From contig CAJKFS010000004.1 in NCBI GenBank assembly GCA_905199225.1, positions 1 through 64,000 of the forward strand: DNA of 64,000 bases, read 5' to 3'. Each line of letters opens with the position of its first letter. The first letter of the stretch is position 1. This document shows positions 35,116-44,125 of the stretch, one piece after another. Below the pieces are notes generated by a model. The model searched no databases. It had not been told where the DNA came from and saw only the letters and a list, made by a program, of their open reading frames with translations. This stretch comes from an uncultured Collinsella sp. GTDB taxonomy: Bacteria > Actinomycetota > Coriobacteriia > Coriobacteriales > Coriobacteriaceae. The position numbers and the translations under genes were made by a program.

Positions 35116-35595
35116 CTACTTTTCTTGAATTTGCTTGCCGCAAAGGTGCTCAACCGTAATTTCATACAGTTGGACGCCCCTGATACTTTGCCTGATTTCC
35201 TCTTCGACCTCTTCGGCAGAAGGATAGTACTTGAGGGCAAACTGTCGGACTTTGTCTTCGACAAACGCCGGGTTATCGTTCACGAGGCGGCAGCGGCCAA
35301 AAACCACGGTGCTCTGAACATAGGGTGCCCAGTCGTCGTCTTTGTACCAATCGTTGCCATAGACGGTAAAGCAGACTTTGTCGCTGCGTTTGAGTGCATC
35401 GACCTTATGCCCCGCCTTGGCTCCATGAAAGTAAATTTTGTCGTGCTCGGGGTCAAAGTAGTAGTTAACGGGAATGGCGTAAGGATAGCCGTCGTCTCCG
35501 TTGACGGCAAAAACGCCGCGCTTGCAATTGACGAGCAGCTCTCGTGCCTCTTGATCGGTGATAGCACGCTTCTTTCTGCGAAGAGGTCTAAACAT
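35116..35595 (-). CDS. pyridoxamine-phosphate-oxidase-like flavoprotein, NimA-type
   Basis: A 159-residue FMN split-barrel protein. It matches the NimA-like subgroup: CKRGVFAVNGDDGYPYAIPV, YFDPEHDKIYFHGAKAGHKV, KVCFTVYGND and a C-terminal HLCGKQ. Members reduce small nitro compounds or have unknown roles. The start at 35595 is preceded by a purine-rich GAAAGGAAG. It is monocistronic, convergent with the aminotransferase gene. A resistance phenotype should not be assumed. Confidence 0.88.
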   Translation of the reverse strand: MFRPLRRKKRAITDQEARELLVNCKRGVFAVNGDDGYPYAIPVNYYFDPEHDKIYFHGAKAGHKVDALKRSDKVCFTVYGNDWYKDDDWAPYVQSTVVFGRCRLVNDNPAFVEDKVRQFALKYYPSAEEVEEEIRQSIRGVQLYEITVEHLCGKQIQEK

Positions 35596-35857
35596 CGTGG
35601 GCTTCCTTTCTTTCCGCGTGTTGCGTGCACGACGGTGGGCGGTGTGTCTATATCAAGATACTAGTTCAGGCTGCGAGGCCGACGGGAACATCCTATTTGC
35701 CGCAGATTGAGCGCACTTTGCTTTGTCGTTGGAGGATTGTCCCTCACAACCCGTCGTTTAGAAGCGTTCTTGATGATTAGTTCCGTTTGCAGGGGAGGCG
35801 TGGGACAATACCGACCAAAAGCGATTGATTGTCCTGAAAAAAAGGGGGGGGGTCTCG

Positions 35858-36283
35858 ATGAAAAAGCTGAAGACGCTGGCCGATGTGTTGCGTCAGGCTG
35901 GTTTCGTGCGTATCACGGGCCTATTTTTCGTCTTTTATCTATTGTGTTCGACGGCCGTTTGGCTGTCTGAGCCTACGACTCTCACGTTTGGCGACGGCCT
36001 TTGGTTTAGCTTTGAGACCGTCTCGACCATCGGCTTTGGCGATATCCCGGCCGAAACACCGGTCGCCCGCGCCATCACCGTCGTCCTGAGCGTTATCAGC
36101 ATCTTCTACATCGCCATGCTCACGGGTGTGGCGGTGAACTACTGCAATACGATCATCAAGATGCGCCAAAAGGACACCATGGCTCGCTTTATGGACGATC
36201 TTGAACATTTGGAAGAGCTCGATCGCGATGAGCTCGCCGATCTGTCGCGCCGCGTGCGCGAATATCGTCGGCGTCAGCGTTAA
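35858..36283 (+). CDS. two-transmembrane potassium channel
   Basis: A 141-residue ion-channel protein (Ion_trans_2). The selectivity filter TIGFGD (57-62) lies between two transmembrane helices (about 20-36 and 70-95). The C-terminal helix is charged (KMRQKDTMARFMDDLEHLEE) and likely cytoplasmic; no RCK domain follows. The start at 35858 has a run of nine G just upstream that must serve as the ribosome binding site. That run follows seven A, making a homopolymer junction that could vary in length. The next gene, of the LOG family, starts 36 bases later. Confidence 0.88.
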   Translation: MKKLKTLADVLRQAGFVRITGLFFVFYLLCSTAVWLSEPTTLTFGDGLWFSFETVSTIGFGDIPAETPVARAITVVLSVISIFYIAMLTGVAVNYCNTIIKMRQKDTMARFMDDLEHLEELDRDELADLSRRVREYRRRQR

Positions 36284-36319
36284 AGCGGGCGCTGTGCGTT
36301 ACGACGAGGGGGATTGCAT

Positions 36320-36853
36320 ATGAACATCACGGTATACCTGGGCGCGAGCGTCGGCAACGACCCGGCGTTTCTGCCTGCTGTGCAGGAGTTGGGCGACTGG
36401 ATTGGCGCCAACGGACACGCGTTGGTATACGGCGGGTCCAAGTCGGGTCTGATGGGCGCGCTCGCCGATAGCGTCCTCGATGCCGGCGGGCGCGTGACGG
36501 GTGTTGAGCCGAGCTTCTTTATTGAGGCGGAGTTTCAGCACGACGGTATCGACGACCTCATCGTGACGAGTGATATGGCCGAGCGTAAGGCCAAGATGAT
36601 CGAACTCGGTGACGCGTTTATTGCCTTTCCGGGCGGAACGGGCACACTCGAGGAGATCGCCGAGGTCATGTCTGCCGTGTCACTGGGACATCTGAGCACG
36701 CCGTGCATCCTGTATAACTTGGACGGTTATTACAACGACCTCAAAGCCCTGCTCGAACACATGATCGAAAAGGGATTGTCGAGTCCGCAACGCCAACAAG
36801 GCATCTACTTTGCCGACGATCTGCAAGAGATTGCATCGATTATCAGCGGTTAG
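36320..36853 (+). CDS. LOG-family protein (TIGR00730-type)
   Basis: A 177-residue Rossmann-fold protein with the LOG signature PGGTGTLEEI and N-terminal VYLGASVGNDPAF, YGGSKSGLMG and VTGVEPSFF. LOG proteins hydrolyse cytokinin or nucleoside 5'-monophosphates to free base and ribose phosphate; in bacteria many are generic nucleotide phosphoribohydrolases. ATG 36320 has GAGGGGG seven bases upstream, which is better than the in-frame TTG at 36314. It is probably co-transcribed with the potassium channel gene. Confidence 0.9.
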   Translation: MNITVYLGASVGNDPAFLPAVQELGDWIGANGHALVYGGSKSGLMGALADSVLDAGGRVTGVEPSFFIEAEFQHDGIDDLIVTSDMAERKAKMIELGDAFIAFPGGTGTLEEIAEVMSAVSLGHLSTPCILYNLDGYYNDLKALLEHMIEKGLSSPQRQQGIYFADDLQEIASIISG

Positions 36854-36978
36854 ACCTTGAGCTTGCCCCGTCGCAACTCCCAAAGGCGCCGTTTGCGGCG
36901 CAGATGGTTGACTCGTCTGGGTAACGCTCGCTCTACAATAAAACGTATCTTTGTCGACTTTGACCACGGGAGGTCCCG

Positions 36979-38283
36979 ATGGGTAACCTTGCCAAACCTA
37001 AGAACCGCGCGCTGTTCCTCATCAGCGTAGCCGTGACCGGCGCGTTCGTAGGCGCTGCGGTCTGGCTGTTCTTTTTTGCGATGGAGCACGGCATCGACTA
37101 TCTGTGGACCGAGATTCCGCACATGCTGGGCGCTGCCTCGCCTGAGCTTGCCAGCGGTCCGTTCGGTTTTCTGCCGTACCCGTTTTTCGTCTGCCTGCTG
37201 GGTGGTCTGCTCATTGGCCTGTATGAAAAGATGACGGGCACCAAGACCGATGACCTCAACCAGGTGATGGCTAAGGTCAAGCAAGACGGGCGTTACCCGT
37301 ATGACAATCTGGGCAAGCTGTCGATCGCGGCGCTGCTGCCGCTGCTGTTTGGCGGAAGCATTGGACCCGAGGCCGGCCTGACCGGCGTTATCGCGGGCCT
37401 GTGCAGCTGGGTCGGCGACCGCATGCGCCGCTTTGGCGCCGAGTTTAGGGAGCTCACGCTGCTGGGCACCCAGGCTGCCCTGACGGCACTCTTTACCGCA
37501 CCCGTCTTTGGCTTTGTGGCACCGCTTGCCGGTAGCGCTGACGGCCAGGGCGCCGATGGCGATGAGGACTCCGCGTCTGACGAGATCACCATCAAGCTGC
37601 CCAAGGCGCAAAAGACTGTGGTCTACGGCATCGCGATCGCTGGCGGTTTGGGCGCCTACCTGCTGCTCGGCCAGCTAGTGGGCGGTGGCATGGGCATGCC
37701 CAGGTTCGAGGCTGCCGAGGTGGGTAGCCTCGAGCTCGCGTGGCTTATCCCCCTATCGCTGATCGGCACGGTCTGCGGCTGGCTGTACTTTGTCTCCGAA
37801 CACGCGAGCGAGGCACTGGTCCATGCCATTGGGGAGCGCCCTGTCGTTAAGGCCATGCTGGCCGGTCTGGTGCTTGCGGCTTGTGGCACGGTTTTGCCCT
37901 ACACCATGTTTGCCGGCGAGACACAAGCCGATGTCCTCATGGAAACCTACCTAACCATCCCCGCCGGTGTGCTTATTGCGACCGGCCTGGTCAAGGCAAT
38001 GCTGACTCCCGCCCTCATCAACATGGGCTGGCGCGGCGGCCATTTCTTCCCCGTGATCTTCTCGGGCGTAAGCCTGGGCTACGGCATTGCCATCCTCACC
38101 GGTGCCGATCCGGTCTTTTGCGTTGCCGTCTGCACCGCCTCGACGATGGGTGCCGTCATGCGTCAGCCCGTCATGGTCGTGGGCCTGCTGCTCATGTGCT
38201 TCCCGCTCAAGGGCATTGTCTGCATGATCATCGCCGCCGTCATCGCCGCCGGCATCCCGCTGCCCAAGCCGCTTCGCAAGTAG
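36979..38283 (+). CDS. ClC-type chloride channel/antiporter
   Basis: A 434-residue polytopic membrane protein of the voltage-gated chloride channel family. The anion-selectivity motif appears as GGSIGPEAGLTG, close to the ClC consensus GREGP. Around ten hydrophobic segments are visible, and a charged loop (about residues 185-215) divides the two halves. There is no cytoplasmic CBS domain. The related motif in the second half reads GWRGGHFFPV. It stands after the LOG gene and before a strong bidirectional hairpin. Confidence 0.85.
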   Translation: MGNLAKPKNRALFLISVAVTGAFVGAAVWLFFFAMEHGIDYLWTEIPHMLGAASPELASGPFGFLPYPFFVCLLGGLLIGLYEKMTGTKTDDLNQVMAKVKQDGRYPYDNLGKLSIAALLPLLFGGSIGPEAGLTGVIAGLCSWVGDRMRRFGAEFRELTLLGTQAALTALFTAPVFGFVAPLAGSADGQGADGDEDSASDEITIKLPKAQKTVVYGIAIAGGLGAYLLLGQLVGGGMGMPRFEAAEVGSLELAWLIPLSLIGTVCGWLYFVSEHASEALVHAIGERPVVKAMLAGLVLAACGTVLPYTMFAGETQADVLMETYLTIPAGVLIATGLVKAMLTPALINMGWRGGHFFPVIFSGVSLGYGIAILTGADPVFCVAVCTASTMGAVMRQPVMVVGLLLMCFPLKGIVCMIIAAVIAAGIPLPKPLRK

Positions 38284-38371
38284 CGCGGCAGTGCACGGCC
38301 AATACAGGCACCCCAAGCCTGACGTAAGGATGTAATGGCTGCTGGTCTACCCCAAAACTCATGAAGAAAGA

Positions 38372-38409
38372 AGCCGCGCGAGGCCGTATGTCTACGGTCG
38401 CGCGCGGCT
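38372..38409. terminator. bidirectional terminator
   Basis: A 17-bp stem (AGCCGCGCGAGGCCGTA and its complement, with one mismatch) around TGTC. It lies between the convergent ClC and methyltransferase genes. T-rich sequence follows on both strands. Confidence 0.6.
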
Positions 38410-38414
38410 GTTGT

Positions 38415-39152
38415 TTAGAGCTTCCTCAACACGATTGCGATGGTGTTGAGGTATTCTAGCGCGCCGGCTTCAACGGCAGCGCGGTCGCCCGCTGCGTAAT
38501 CGTTGTCGCAGGCGAGCCAGTCTGCCCATGCCTCGTTGGTGCAGAGCATGGGCTGCATCGAGATAATTTCGACGCCGGGGGTCGGTTCGATCATGGCGCG
38601 CCACCAGGCTATGTCGTGCATGTATTCGAGCTGCTCGGGTATCCAGGATTTGAGCAGGCAAGCGGGCAAATTGTCGTGGCAGTCGAGTGCCATGCCTGGG
38701 ATGCTTAAGTAGAGCATCCCGCCTTGCTTTACGTAGGGGAGCAGACGCTCGCCCAGATAATGCGGGTCGCGCCCGTAGTAGTTGTACGAGTCGATGCTCA
38801 CGACCGCGTCGAAATAGTCGTGCTCAAATGGCAGCCCCTGTGAGGCATCCGCCTTAACAGGGTGAATCAGGTCGCGCGAGATGCCGAGCGAATCGAAGAA
38901 CGCGCGGTTTTCCTCGGGGTCGCTCCACAGGTCGACGGCGTAGGTGTCAAACCCGTATTCGCGTGCAAGCAGGGCGCTGGTGATGCCGGTGCCCGACCCA
39001 AGGTCGCAGACGCGGGCGCCGCGGGGGATGCTTGCATCGCAAAGGAGCTCTTCGCAGAGCTTGAGGGGGTTCGGCCCCATAATCTTAGAGCGCACGAGCG
39101 CTGCGTCGAAGCTGCTGGCTTTTGGGAAGGATTGAGATTCCTGGGATTGCAT
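38415..39152 (-). CDS. class I SAM-dependent methyltransferase
   Basis: A 245-residue methyltransferase. The SAM-binding motif I is VCDLGSGTGITSAL (about residues 48-61), followed by YAVDLW, KADASQGLPF and a tyrosine-rich post-II segment (SIDSYNYYGRDPHY). The C-terminal half has several Trp and Cys. The substrate is unknown; similar proteins are annotated only as cyclopropane-type or UbiE-like methyltransferases. The start at 39152 has AGGAAAG upstream. Confidence 0.85.
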   Translation of the reverse strand: MQSQESQSFPKASSFDAALVRSKIMGPNPLKLCEELLCDASIPRGARVCDLGSGTGITSALLAREYGFDTYAVDLWSDPEENRAFFDSLGISRDLIHPVKADASQGLPFEHDYFDAVVSIDSYNYYGRDPHYLGERLLPYVKQGGMLYLSIPGMALDCHDNLPACLLKSWIPEQLEYMHDIAWWRAMIEPTPGVEIISMQPMLCTNEAWADWLACDNDYAAGDRAAVEAGALEYLNTIAIVLRKL

Positions 39153-39422
39153 TGTTCTTTCCTATCAGGTGCAAATTGGCAGATGATGGAGGCGGAACGG
39201 CGCAACAAACCACGGCCGTTGGACGGCCGTTTTCATGGTTCTATGCGATTGACCGTTCCCTAAAGAACAATGACCAAAAAGACATCCCCTTGGATGATCG
39301 AGATTGGACCAAGGCCCGTGACGTCTCCATTGTAAAACGTCACGGGCGTGCTGGGGATATGCCATTTGTCATGTATTGGCAGGCGGTCGATTATGGCCGC
39401 GGGCGGGCCATAATCTGCGTGC
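39153..39422. other. intergenic region with one hairpin
   Basis: About 270 bases between the ABC permease stop and the methyltransferase start. A hairpin with arms GCCCGTGACGT and ACGTCACGGGC (39314-39347) lies about 75 bases past the permease stop and may end that transcript. No further gene is evident. Confidence 0.5.
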
Positions 39423-40121
39423 CTACAGGTCGCGTGCTCGATAGACCTTGGTGCTGACAGCGCAGCTGATTGCAAATAGTGCGAATGCCAGAGCGGCAAT
39501 TCCTGCACACAGACAGCCAAGGACGGCAGGATCGGGATTCGCTCCGGCAATCGACGTGAGCCAGTTGCTGATGGGGTTGGATGAGCTCAGCATTGCCATG
39601 GTGCTGAAACCGAGCACGGCAAACAGGCCGACGGACAGACGCAGTGCCTCCATGTGCCCAAATCGAAAAAACAGCGGCTGTGCCAAAAACACTATCATGA
39701 GGGAGATGAGCATCGATGCCGCCGAGGCGGTCGCGATTTCAAAGATCGTCTGGCCTGTCGAAGGGATGCCCATGTGATCGAAGAACGGAAGGGCGAGGAT
39801 GTTCAGAAGCGTAGCTGCGCATGCCATGACGGCCGAGAAAGCAATAATGCACAGGTAGCGTGCGCAGATGATGTCTTTGCGCGAGAACGGCAGCGTTGCC
39901 CGATAGCGCTCCCATCCGTTTTGATTGTCGAAGCCGGCCAGCGAGTTCATGATTGTGATGGGCGACATGGCGCTAACGGCGATAGCGCCAGCGCTCATGC
40001 CGGAATCACCATCCGACGCGTTGGCAAGGGTCAGCAAGACGAATATAAGCAGGCCGATGCCGGCGATGCTCGGGAGAAACGAGCGCATGATGGCGGTCTC
40101 GGACATGAAGGCGCGTTTCAT
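39423..40121 (-). CDS. ABC-2-type transporter permease
   Basis: A 232-residue membrane protein with six hydrophobic segments, consistent with an ABC-2 permease. The segment NQNGWERYRATLPFSRKDII is typical of YtrC/bacitracin-type permeases. Its ATG overlaps the stop of the ATPase gene by four bases, so the two are translationally coupled. Together with a GntR/YtrA-type regulator they form a three-gene operon often induced by cell-wall-active antibiotics; induction here is inferred from that family. Confidence 0.85.
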   Translation of the reverse strand: MKRAFMSETAIMRSFLPSIAGIGLLIFVLLTLANASDGDSGMSAGAIAVSAMSPITIMNSLAGFDNQNGWERYRATLPFSRKDIICARYLCIIAFSAVMACAATLLNILALPFFDHMGIPSTGQTIFEIATASAASMLISLMIVFLAQPLFFRFGHMEALRLSVGLFAVLGFSTMAMLSSSNPISNWLTSIAGANPDPAVLGCLCAGIAALAFALFAISCAVSTKVYRARDL

Positions 40122-40999
40122 TTGGAGGCTCCTTTCAGCATGAGGTGTAGGTAGTCATCAATGGTTGCCCGATCGCAGGGAATCTCGGGAAAGGCCTCGA
40201 GCGTTTCGCGACGGTTGGGCACGAGCACGTCCACGCTGTAGGCGTGGCGGACGGCACGGGCGCCCTCGACGCAAGCCATAAGCTCAGCGGCTTGTGCCTG
40301 AGTGCAGTGGGCGATGCCGACACGGTCGGTAATGTCCTCGCGCGGCAGGTCAAAAACAATCGACCCGTTATCGATGCAGACGACGCGGTCGGCGGCGCGC
40401 TCAAGATCGGATGTAATGTGGCTCGAGAACAACACACCGTGTTGTCCATCGGCAACAAAGGCGAGCAGCTCCTCAAGCACTTCTTCGCGTGCCATGGGAT
40501 CGAGACCCGCGGTGGCTTCGTCCAAAACGAGCAGCTTGGCATTATGGCTGAGTGCGCAGGCAAGCTGCAACTTCATGCCCATGCCGCGGGAGAGGTCTTT
40601 GACCTTTGCCTTGGGATCTAGGCCAAACCGGTCGATGAGGCTTTCGAACGTGTCATGGCTCCAGGTGGGGTACGCCGGGCTTACGAGTGCTTTAACTTCG
40701 GTCACCCTGAGTGTGGAAGGGAAGGGACACGTGTCCAGTACGAGGCCGACGCGGGTGCGCAGGCAGCGCTGCGTCTCGCCGGGCGCGTCGGCGCCGCAGT
40801 ACTGCCCAAACAGGCACACCTCGCCGGCATCGATCTTTATGAGCCCGAGCGCGGCTCGAATCGTCGTTGTCTTGCCGGCACCGTTTGCGCCCACAAAGCC
40901 AACAATCTGGCCGGGCTCCACGGCGAGCGTGACGTCGTGCAGCGAAAAGCGGTCGCTTACGCGGCGTGAGACACCTTTGAGCTCTAACAAGTTTTGCAT
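40118..40999 (-). CDS. ABC transporter ATP-binding protein
   Basis: A 293-residue ABC ATPase. Walker A is GANGAGKTT, the signature is LSRGMGMKLQLACAL, and Walker B is LLVLDEATAGLDP followed by an H-loop at FSSHI. The C-terminal 70 residues form an accessory domain as in bacitracin/YtrB-like exporters. The second residue group in the signature (LSRGM) is usual for ABC-2-type exporters. It lies between the GntR gene (23 bases upstream) and the permease gene (overlap of four bases). Confidence 0.9.
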   Translation of the reverse strand: MQNLLELKGVSRRVSDRFSLHDVTLAVEPGQIVGFVGANGAGKTTTIRAALGLIKIDAGEVCLFGQYCGADAPGETQRCLRTRVGLVLDTCPFPSTLRVTEVKALVSPAYPTWSHDTFESLIDRFGLDPKAKVKDLSRGMGMKLQLACALSHNAKLLVLDEATAGLDPMAREEVLEELLAFVADGQHGVLFSSHITSDLERAADRVVCIDNGSIVFDLPREDITDRVGIAHCTQAQAAELMACVEGARAVRHAYSVDVLVPNRRETLEAFPEIPCDRATIDDYLHLMLKGASK

Positions 41000-41022
41000 G
41001 GTATAGCCTTTCTTGCGGATGG

Positions 41023-41403
41023 TTACTGCATGGTTTCGGGGGCGACCAGGTCGAGCATTTCGTGCAGTTTATCGCGCGTGACGCCCACGGCTTCGGCTTG
41101 TTCTGCCGCCTGCATAAGCAGCTCTTCGATATGGCAGAGCTGGTTTTCGCGCAAGAGCTCTTGGTTGCCCTCGGCAACAAAACAGCCCTTGCCCTGCACG
41201 GTGCAGATAAAGCCGAGCTGTTCCAGGTCGGCGTAGGCGCGCTTGGTGGTGATGACGCTCACGCCCAGGTCGCTTGCGAGTGCACGGATGCTGGGGAGTT
41301 TGGCCCCCGCGGAGAGCGTTCCCGATAAGATTTGAGCTTTAACCTGCGAGGATATCTGCTCGTAGATGGGTTTGTCGCCCGAATTGGATAGGATGATGTC
41401 CAC
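41023..41403 (-). CDS. GntR-family (YtrA-type) repressor
   Basis: A 126-residue regulator starting GTG at 41403 after AAGGAG. The winged helix is clear: PIYEQISSQVKAQILSGTL, LPSIRALASDLGVSVITTKR and AYADLEQLGFICTVQGKG. The short C-terminal helix is that of the YtrA subfamily, which controls neighbouring ABC exporters. A nine-base inverted repeat GTGTATATA/TATATACAC lies 28 bases upstream of the start and is the likely operator. Confidence 0.9.
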   Translation of the reverse strand: MDIILSNSGDKPIYEQISSQVKAQILSGTLSAGAKLPSIRALASDLGVSVITTKRAYADLEQLGFICTVQGKGCFVAEGNQELLRENQLCHIEELLMQAAEQAEAVGVTRDKLHEMLDLVAPETMQ

Positions 41404-41430
41404 AGCGGCTCCTTAGCTGATGGGCTACAC

Positions 41431-41464
41431 GTGTATATAACCGGTAAGCACAGTATATATACAC
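41431..41464. promoter_or_regulatory. inverted repeat, likely GntR/YtrA operator
   Basis: GTGTATATA (41431-41439) and TATATACAC (41456-41464) are exact complements separated by 16 bp. They lie just upstream of the regulator gene, where autoregulation of the operon is expected. Confidence 0.55.
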
Positions 41465-41623
41465 TATGTACAGTTATGCAAGAGGAAATCTAGAACTGTT
41501 GCCCCTCCTCCATAAAGCTCGGCTGATGAATTTGTCCTGATAGGTGCCCGGTTGCAGCGTTTCACGGCTACAATAGGGCAGTTACATCGACGTAATGCAT
41601 ATAGAACGCAAGAAAGGATCCGC

Positions 41624-43237
41624 ATGGCAAGCCTGTCGGATGAAATCTCGTCGCGCCGCACATTCGCGATCATCAGCCACCCGGACGCCGGTAAGACCAC
41701 CCTTACCGAGAAGCTGCTGCTCTATACCGGCAGCATCCAGACCGCCGGCTCGGTCAAGGGCAAGAGCTCGGCTAAGCACGCCGTCTCGGACTGGATGGAC
41801 ATCGAGAAGGAGCGCGGTATTTCCGTTACCTCCTCGGTGCTGCAGTTCACCTACAACGGCGCCTGCGTCAACATTCTCGATACCCCCGGCCACCAGGACT
41901 TTTCGGAGGATACCTACCGTACCCTTATGGCCGCCGACGCTGCGGTCATGGTTATCGACGGCGCCAAGGGCGTCGAGGCCCAGACCAAAAAGCTCTTTAA
42001 GGTCTGCACACTGCGCCACATTCCCATCTTCACCTTTGTGAACAAGCTCGACCATGAGGCCCGCGATCCGTTTGAGCTCATGGAAGAGATCGAGAACGTC
42101 CTGGGTATCAATACGTACCCCATGAACTGGCCGATCGGTAGCGGTCGCAACTTCCGCGGCGTGTTCGATCGCCAGACCCGTCGCGTCATTGCCTTTGAGG
42201 GCGACGGCCACGCCAACGCCACCAAGAAGGTCGCCGAGGTCGAGGCCGAGCTGGGCGATCCTTCCATGGACGAGCTCATTGGCGAGGAGAATCACAAGAA
42301 CCTGATGGACGACATCGAGCTGCTCGATGGTGCCGGCGACGAGCTCGACCTGGATGCCGTGGCTTGCGGCAAGCTGAGCCCGGCGTTCTTTGGCTCGGCG
42401 CTTACCAACTTTGGCGTGGAGCCCTTCCTCAAGGAGTTCCTGCGCCTAGCCCCGACGCCGCGCGCCTACACCGACACGCTCACCAGCGAGCCGGTCGATC
42501 CTTGCCGCGACGACTTTAGCGGCTTTGTGTTTAAGATTCAGGCCAACATGGACAAGAACCACCGTGACCGCATCGCCTTTGTGCGCATTTGCTCGGGCAA
42601 GTTCGAGCGCGGTATGGACGCCTTCCACGTGCAGGGCAACCGCAAGCTCAAGCTTGCCACGGGCACGTCGATGATGGCCGATGACCGCGCCATCGTGGAC
42701 GAGGCGTACGCGGGCGATATCGTGGGCCTGTTCGATCCCGGTATCTTTAGCATCGGCGACACCGTGTGCTCCGGCAAGCATCACGTGCAGTACCCGCAGA
42801 TCCCGACGTTCGCTCCCGAGATGTTCGCCCGCATCACGCAGGTCGACACGCTCAAGCGCAAGCAGTTCGTCAAGGGTATGGAGGAGCTTGCCCAAGAGGG
42901 TGCCATCCAGATCTTCCGCGAGCTGGGTGCCGGCATGGAGAGCGTCATCGTGGGCGTGGTCGGCGTGCTGCAGTTTGAGGTACTCGAGCGCCGCCTCAAG
43001 GCCGAGTACCGTGTTGAGGTTCGTCGCCAGCCGCTGCCCTATACGGACATTCGCTGGATCCAGAACGACCCCGACACCATCGATATCCCGGGCCTTTCGC
43101 TCACGCGCGACACGCTGCGCGTCGAGGACATGCGCGGCGGTAAGCTGCTGCTGTTCACGAGCCCGTGGAACGTGGATTGGGCAACTGACCACAACCCCGA
43201 TCTTATCCTGTCGGAGTTTGGCAACGTAGCCTTTTAA
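41624..43237 (+). CDS. prfC: peptide chain release factor 3
   Basis: A 537-residue translational GTPase that recycles RF1/RF2 from the ribosome. The start at 41624 has AAAGGA upstream. G1 is HPDAGKTT near residue 20, G3 is DTPGHQDF, G4 is NKLD. The region MDIEKERGISVTSSVLQF is the RF3-type switch I. Domains II and III follow (FVRICSGKFERGMD, VGVLQFEVLERRL). The length fits RF3 rather than EF-G, and domain IV is absent. TACAAT at 41571 may be its -10. Confidence 0.95.
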   Translation: MASLSDEISSRRTFAIISHPDAGKTTLTEKLLLYTGSIQTAGSVKGKSSAKHAVSDWMDIEKERGISVTSSVLQFTYNGACVNILDTPGHQDFSEDTYRTLMAADAAVMVIDGAKGVEAQTKKLFKVCTLRHIPIFTFVNKLDHEARDPFELMEEIENVLGINTYPMNWPIGSGRNFRGVFDRQTRRVIAFEGDGHANATKKVAEVEAELGDPSMDELIGEENHKNLMDDIELLDGAGDELDLDAVACGKLSPAFFGSALTNFGVEPFLKEFLRLAPTPRAYTDTLTSEPVDPCRDDFSGFVFKIQANMDKNHRDRIAFVRICSGKFERGMDAFHVQGNRKLKLATGTSMMADDRAIVDEAYAGDIVGLFDPGIFSIGDTVCSGKHHVQYPQIPTFAPEMFARITQVDTLKRKQFVKGMEELAQEGAIQIFRELGAGMESVIVGVVGVLQFEVLERRLKAEYRVEVRRQPLPYTDIRWIQNDPDTIDIPGLSLTRDTLRVEDMRGGKLLLFTSPWNVDWATDHNPDLILSEFGNVAF

Positions 43238-43337
43238 CGCACCAGTGCGGTGGCCCTGCGGGGCCGCCGCGCCGATTGCTTGCCTGATGCCGCGTGAGCG
43301 GCTATCATACCCACCGTCGTCTCAAGACCGGGGCGTC

Positions 43338-43387
43338 CGAGCAGTTCGGGTCCGATATCCTGCTCGTTAAACCTAAAACCAAAGGAG
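43338..43387 (+). promoter_or_regulatory. candidate pseudoknot leader before VUT transporter
   Basis: CGAGCAG (43338-43344) pairs with CTGCTCG (43360-43366). GGGT in its loop (43348-43351) can pair with ACCT or ACC in the A-rich tail that runs into the AAAGGAG ribosome binding site. The topology is that of an H-type pseudoknot, as in preQ1-I riboswitches, but the primary consensus is not matched. Confidence 0.25.
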
Positions 43388-43393
43388 TACATA

Positions 43394-44116
43394 ATGATCA
43401 AGAAGGTCATGGAGGACTACAAGGTCCTGTTGCGGAGCATTCCCGCGGCAACGGTTTCGCTGTTTTTCGTGAGCGTTATCATGATGAACCTGCTGGCCAA
43501 CAAAGAGCTTATCAGCCTGCCGTATCTGGCGCTCGACTGCGGCTTTGTGGTGAGCTGGGTTTCGTTTTTGTGCCAGGACATGATCTGCAAGCGCTTTGGC
43601 GCCAAGGCATCCATCAAAATCTCTATCCTCGCGCTGCTGGTCAACCTGGCCGTGAGCCTGTGCTTTTGGGCATGCTCGCTCACGCCCGGCATGTGGGGCG
43701 CCTACTACGACACGGGCATGATCGAGGTCAACACTGCCCTTAACGCCACCATTGGCGGCACCTGGTACGTGGTGCTGGGCTCTTCGCTGGCAATGCTCGT
43801 TTCTGCTGTGGTTAATTCCACACTCAACCAGTCGCTCGGTCGTATGCTCAAAAAGAATAATTTTGCGAGCTTCGCCTTCCGCTCCTATGTGTCTACGGGT
43901 GTTGGCCAGTTTATCGACAACCTGGTCTTTGCCATTGTGGTGAGCCACACGTTCTTTGGTTGGACCTGGGTGCAGGTCCTTATGTGCTCGCTGACGGGTG
44001 CCATCGCCGAGCTGCTGTGTGAGGTCTTCCTAAGCCCCGTTGGCTACAAGGTCGTGCGCGGCTGGGAGCGCGAGAATGTGGGCTCCGAGTACCTCGAGCG
44101 CCACGCAACCGCCTAA
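43394..44116 (+). CDS. VUT-family (queuosine-precursor-type) transporter
   Basis: A 240-residue membrane protein with about six transmembrane helices, of the VUT/YhhQ family (PF02592). Typical segments are LFFVSVIMMNLLANKEL, DMICKRFG and FIDNLVFAIV. Family members import queuosine precursors such as preQ0 or preQ1. The start at 43394 follows AAAGGAG by six bases. A hairpin with a possible pseudoknot lies in the leader. A short-chain dehydrogenase gene starts nine bases after its stop. Confidence 0.8.
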   Translation: MIKKVMEDYKVLLRSIPAATVSLFFVSVIMMNLLANKELISLPYLALDCGFVVSWVSFLCQDMICKRFGAKASIKISILALLVNLAVSLCFWACSLTPGMWGAYYDTGMIEVNTALNATIGGTWYVVLGSSLAMLVSAVVNSTLNQSLGRMLKKNNFASFAFRSYVSTGVGQFIDNLVFAIVVSHTFFGWTWVQVLMCSLTGAIAELLCEVFLSPVGYKVVRGWERENVGSEYLERHATA

Positions 44117-44125
44117 GGAGCAAGT

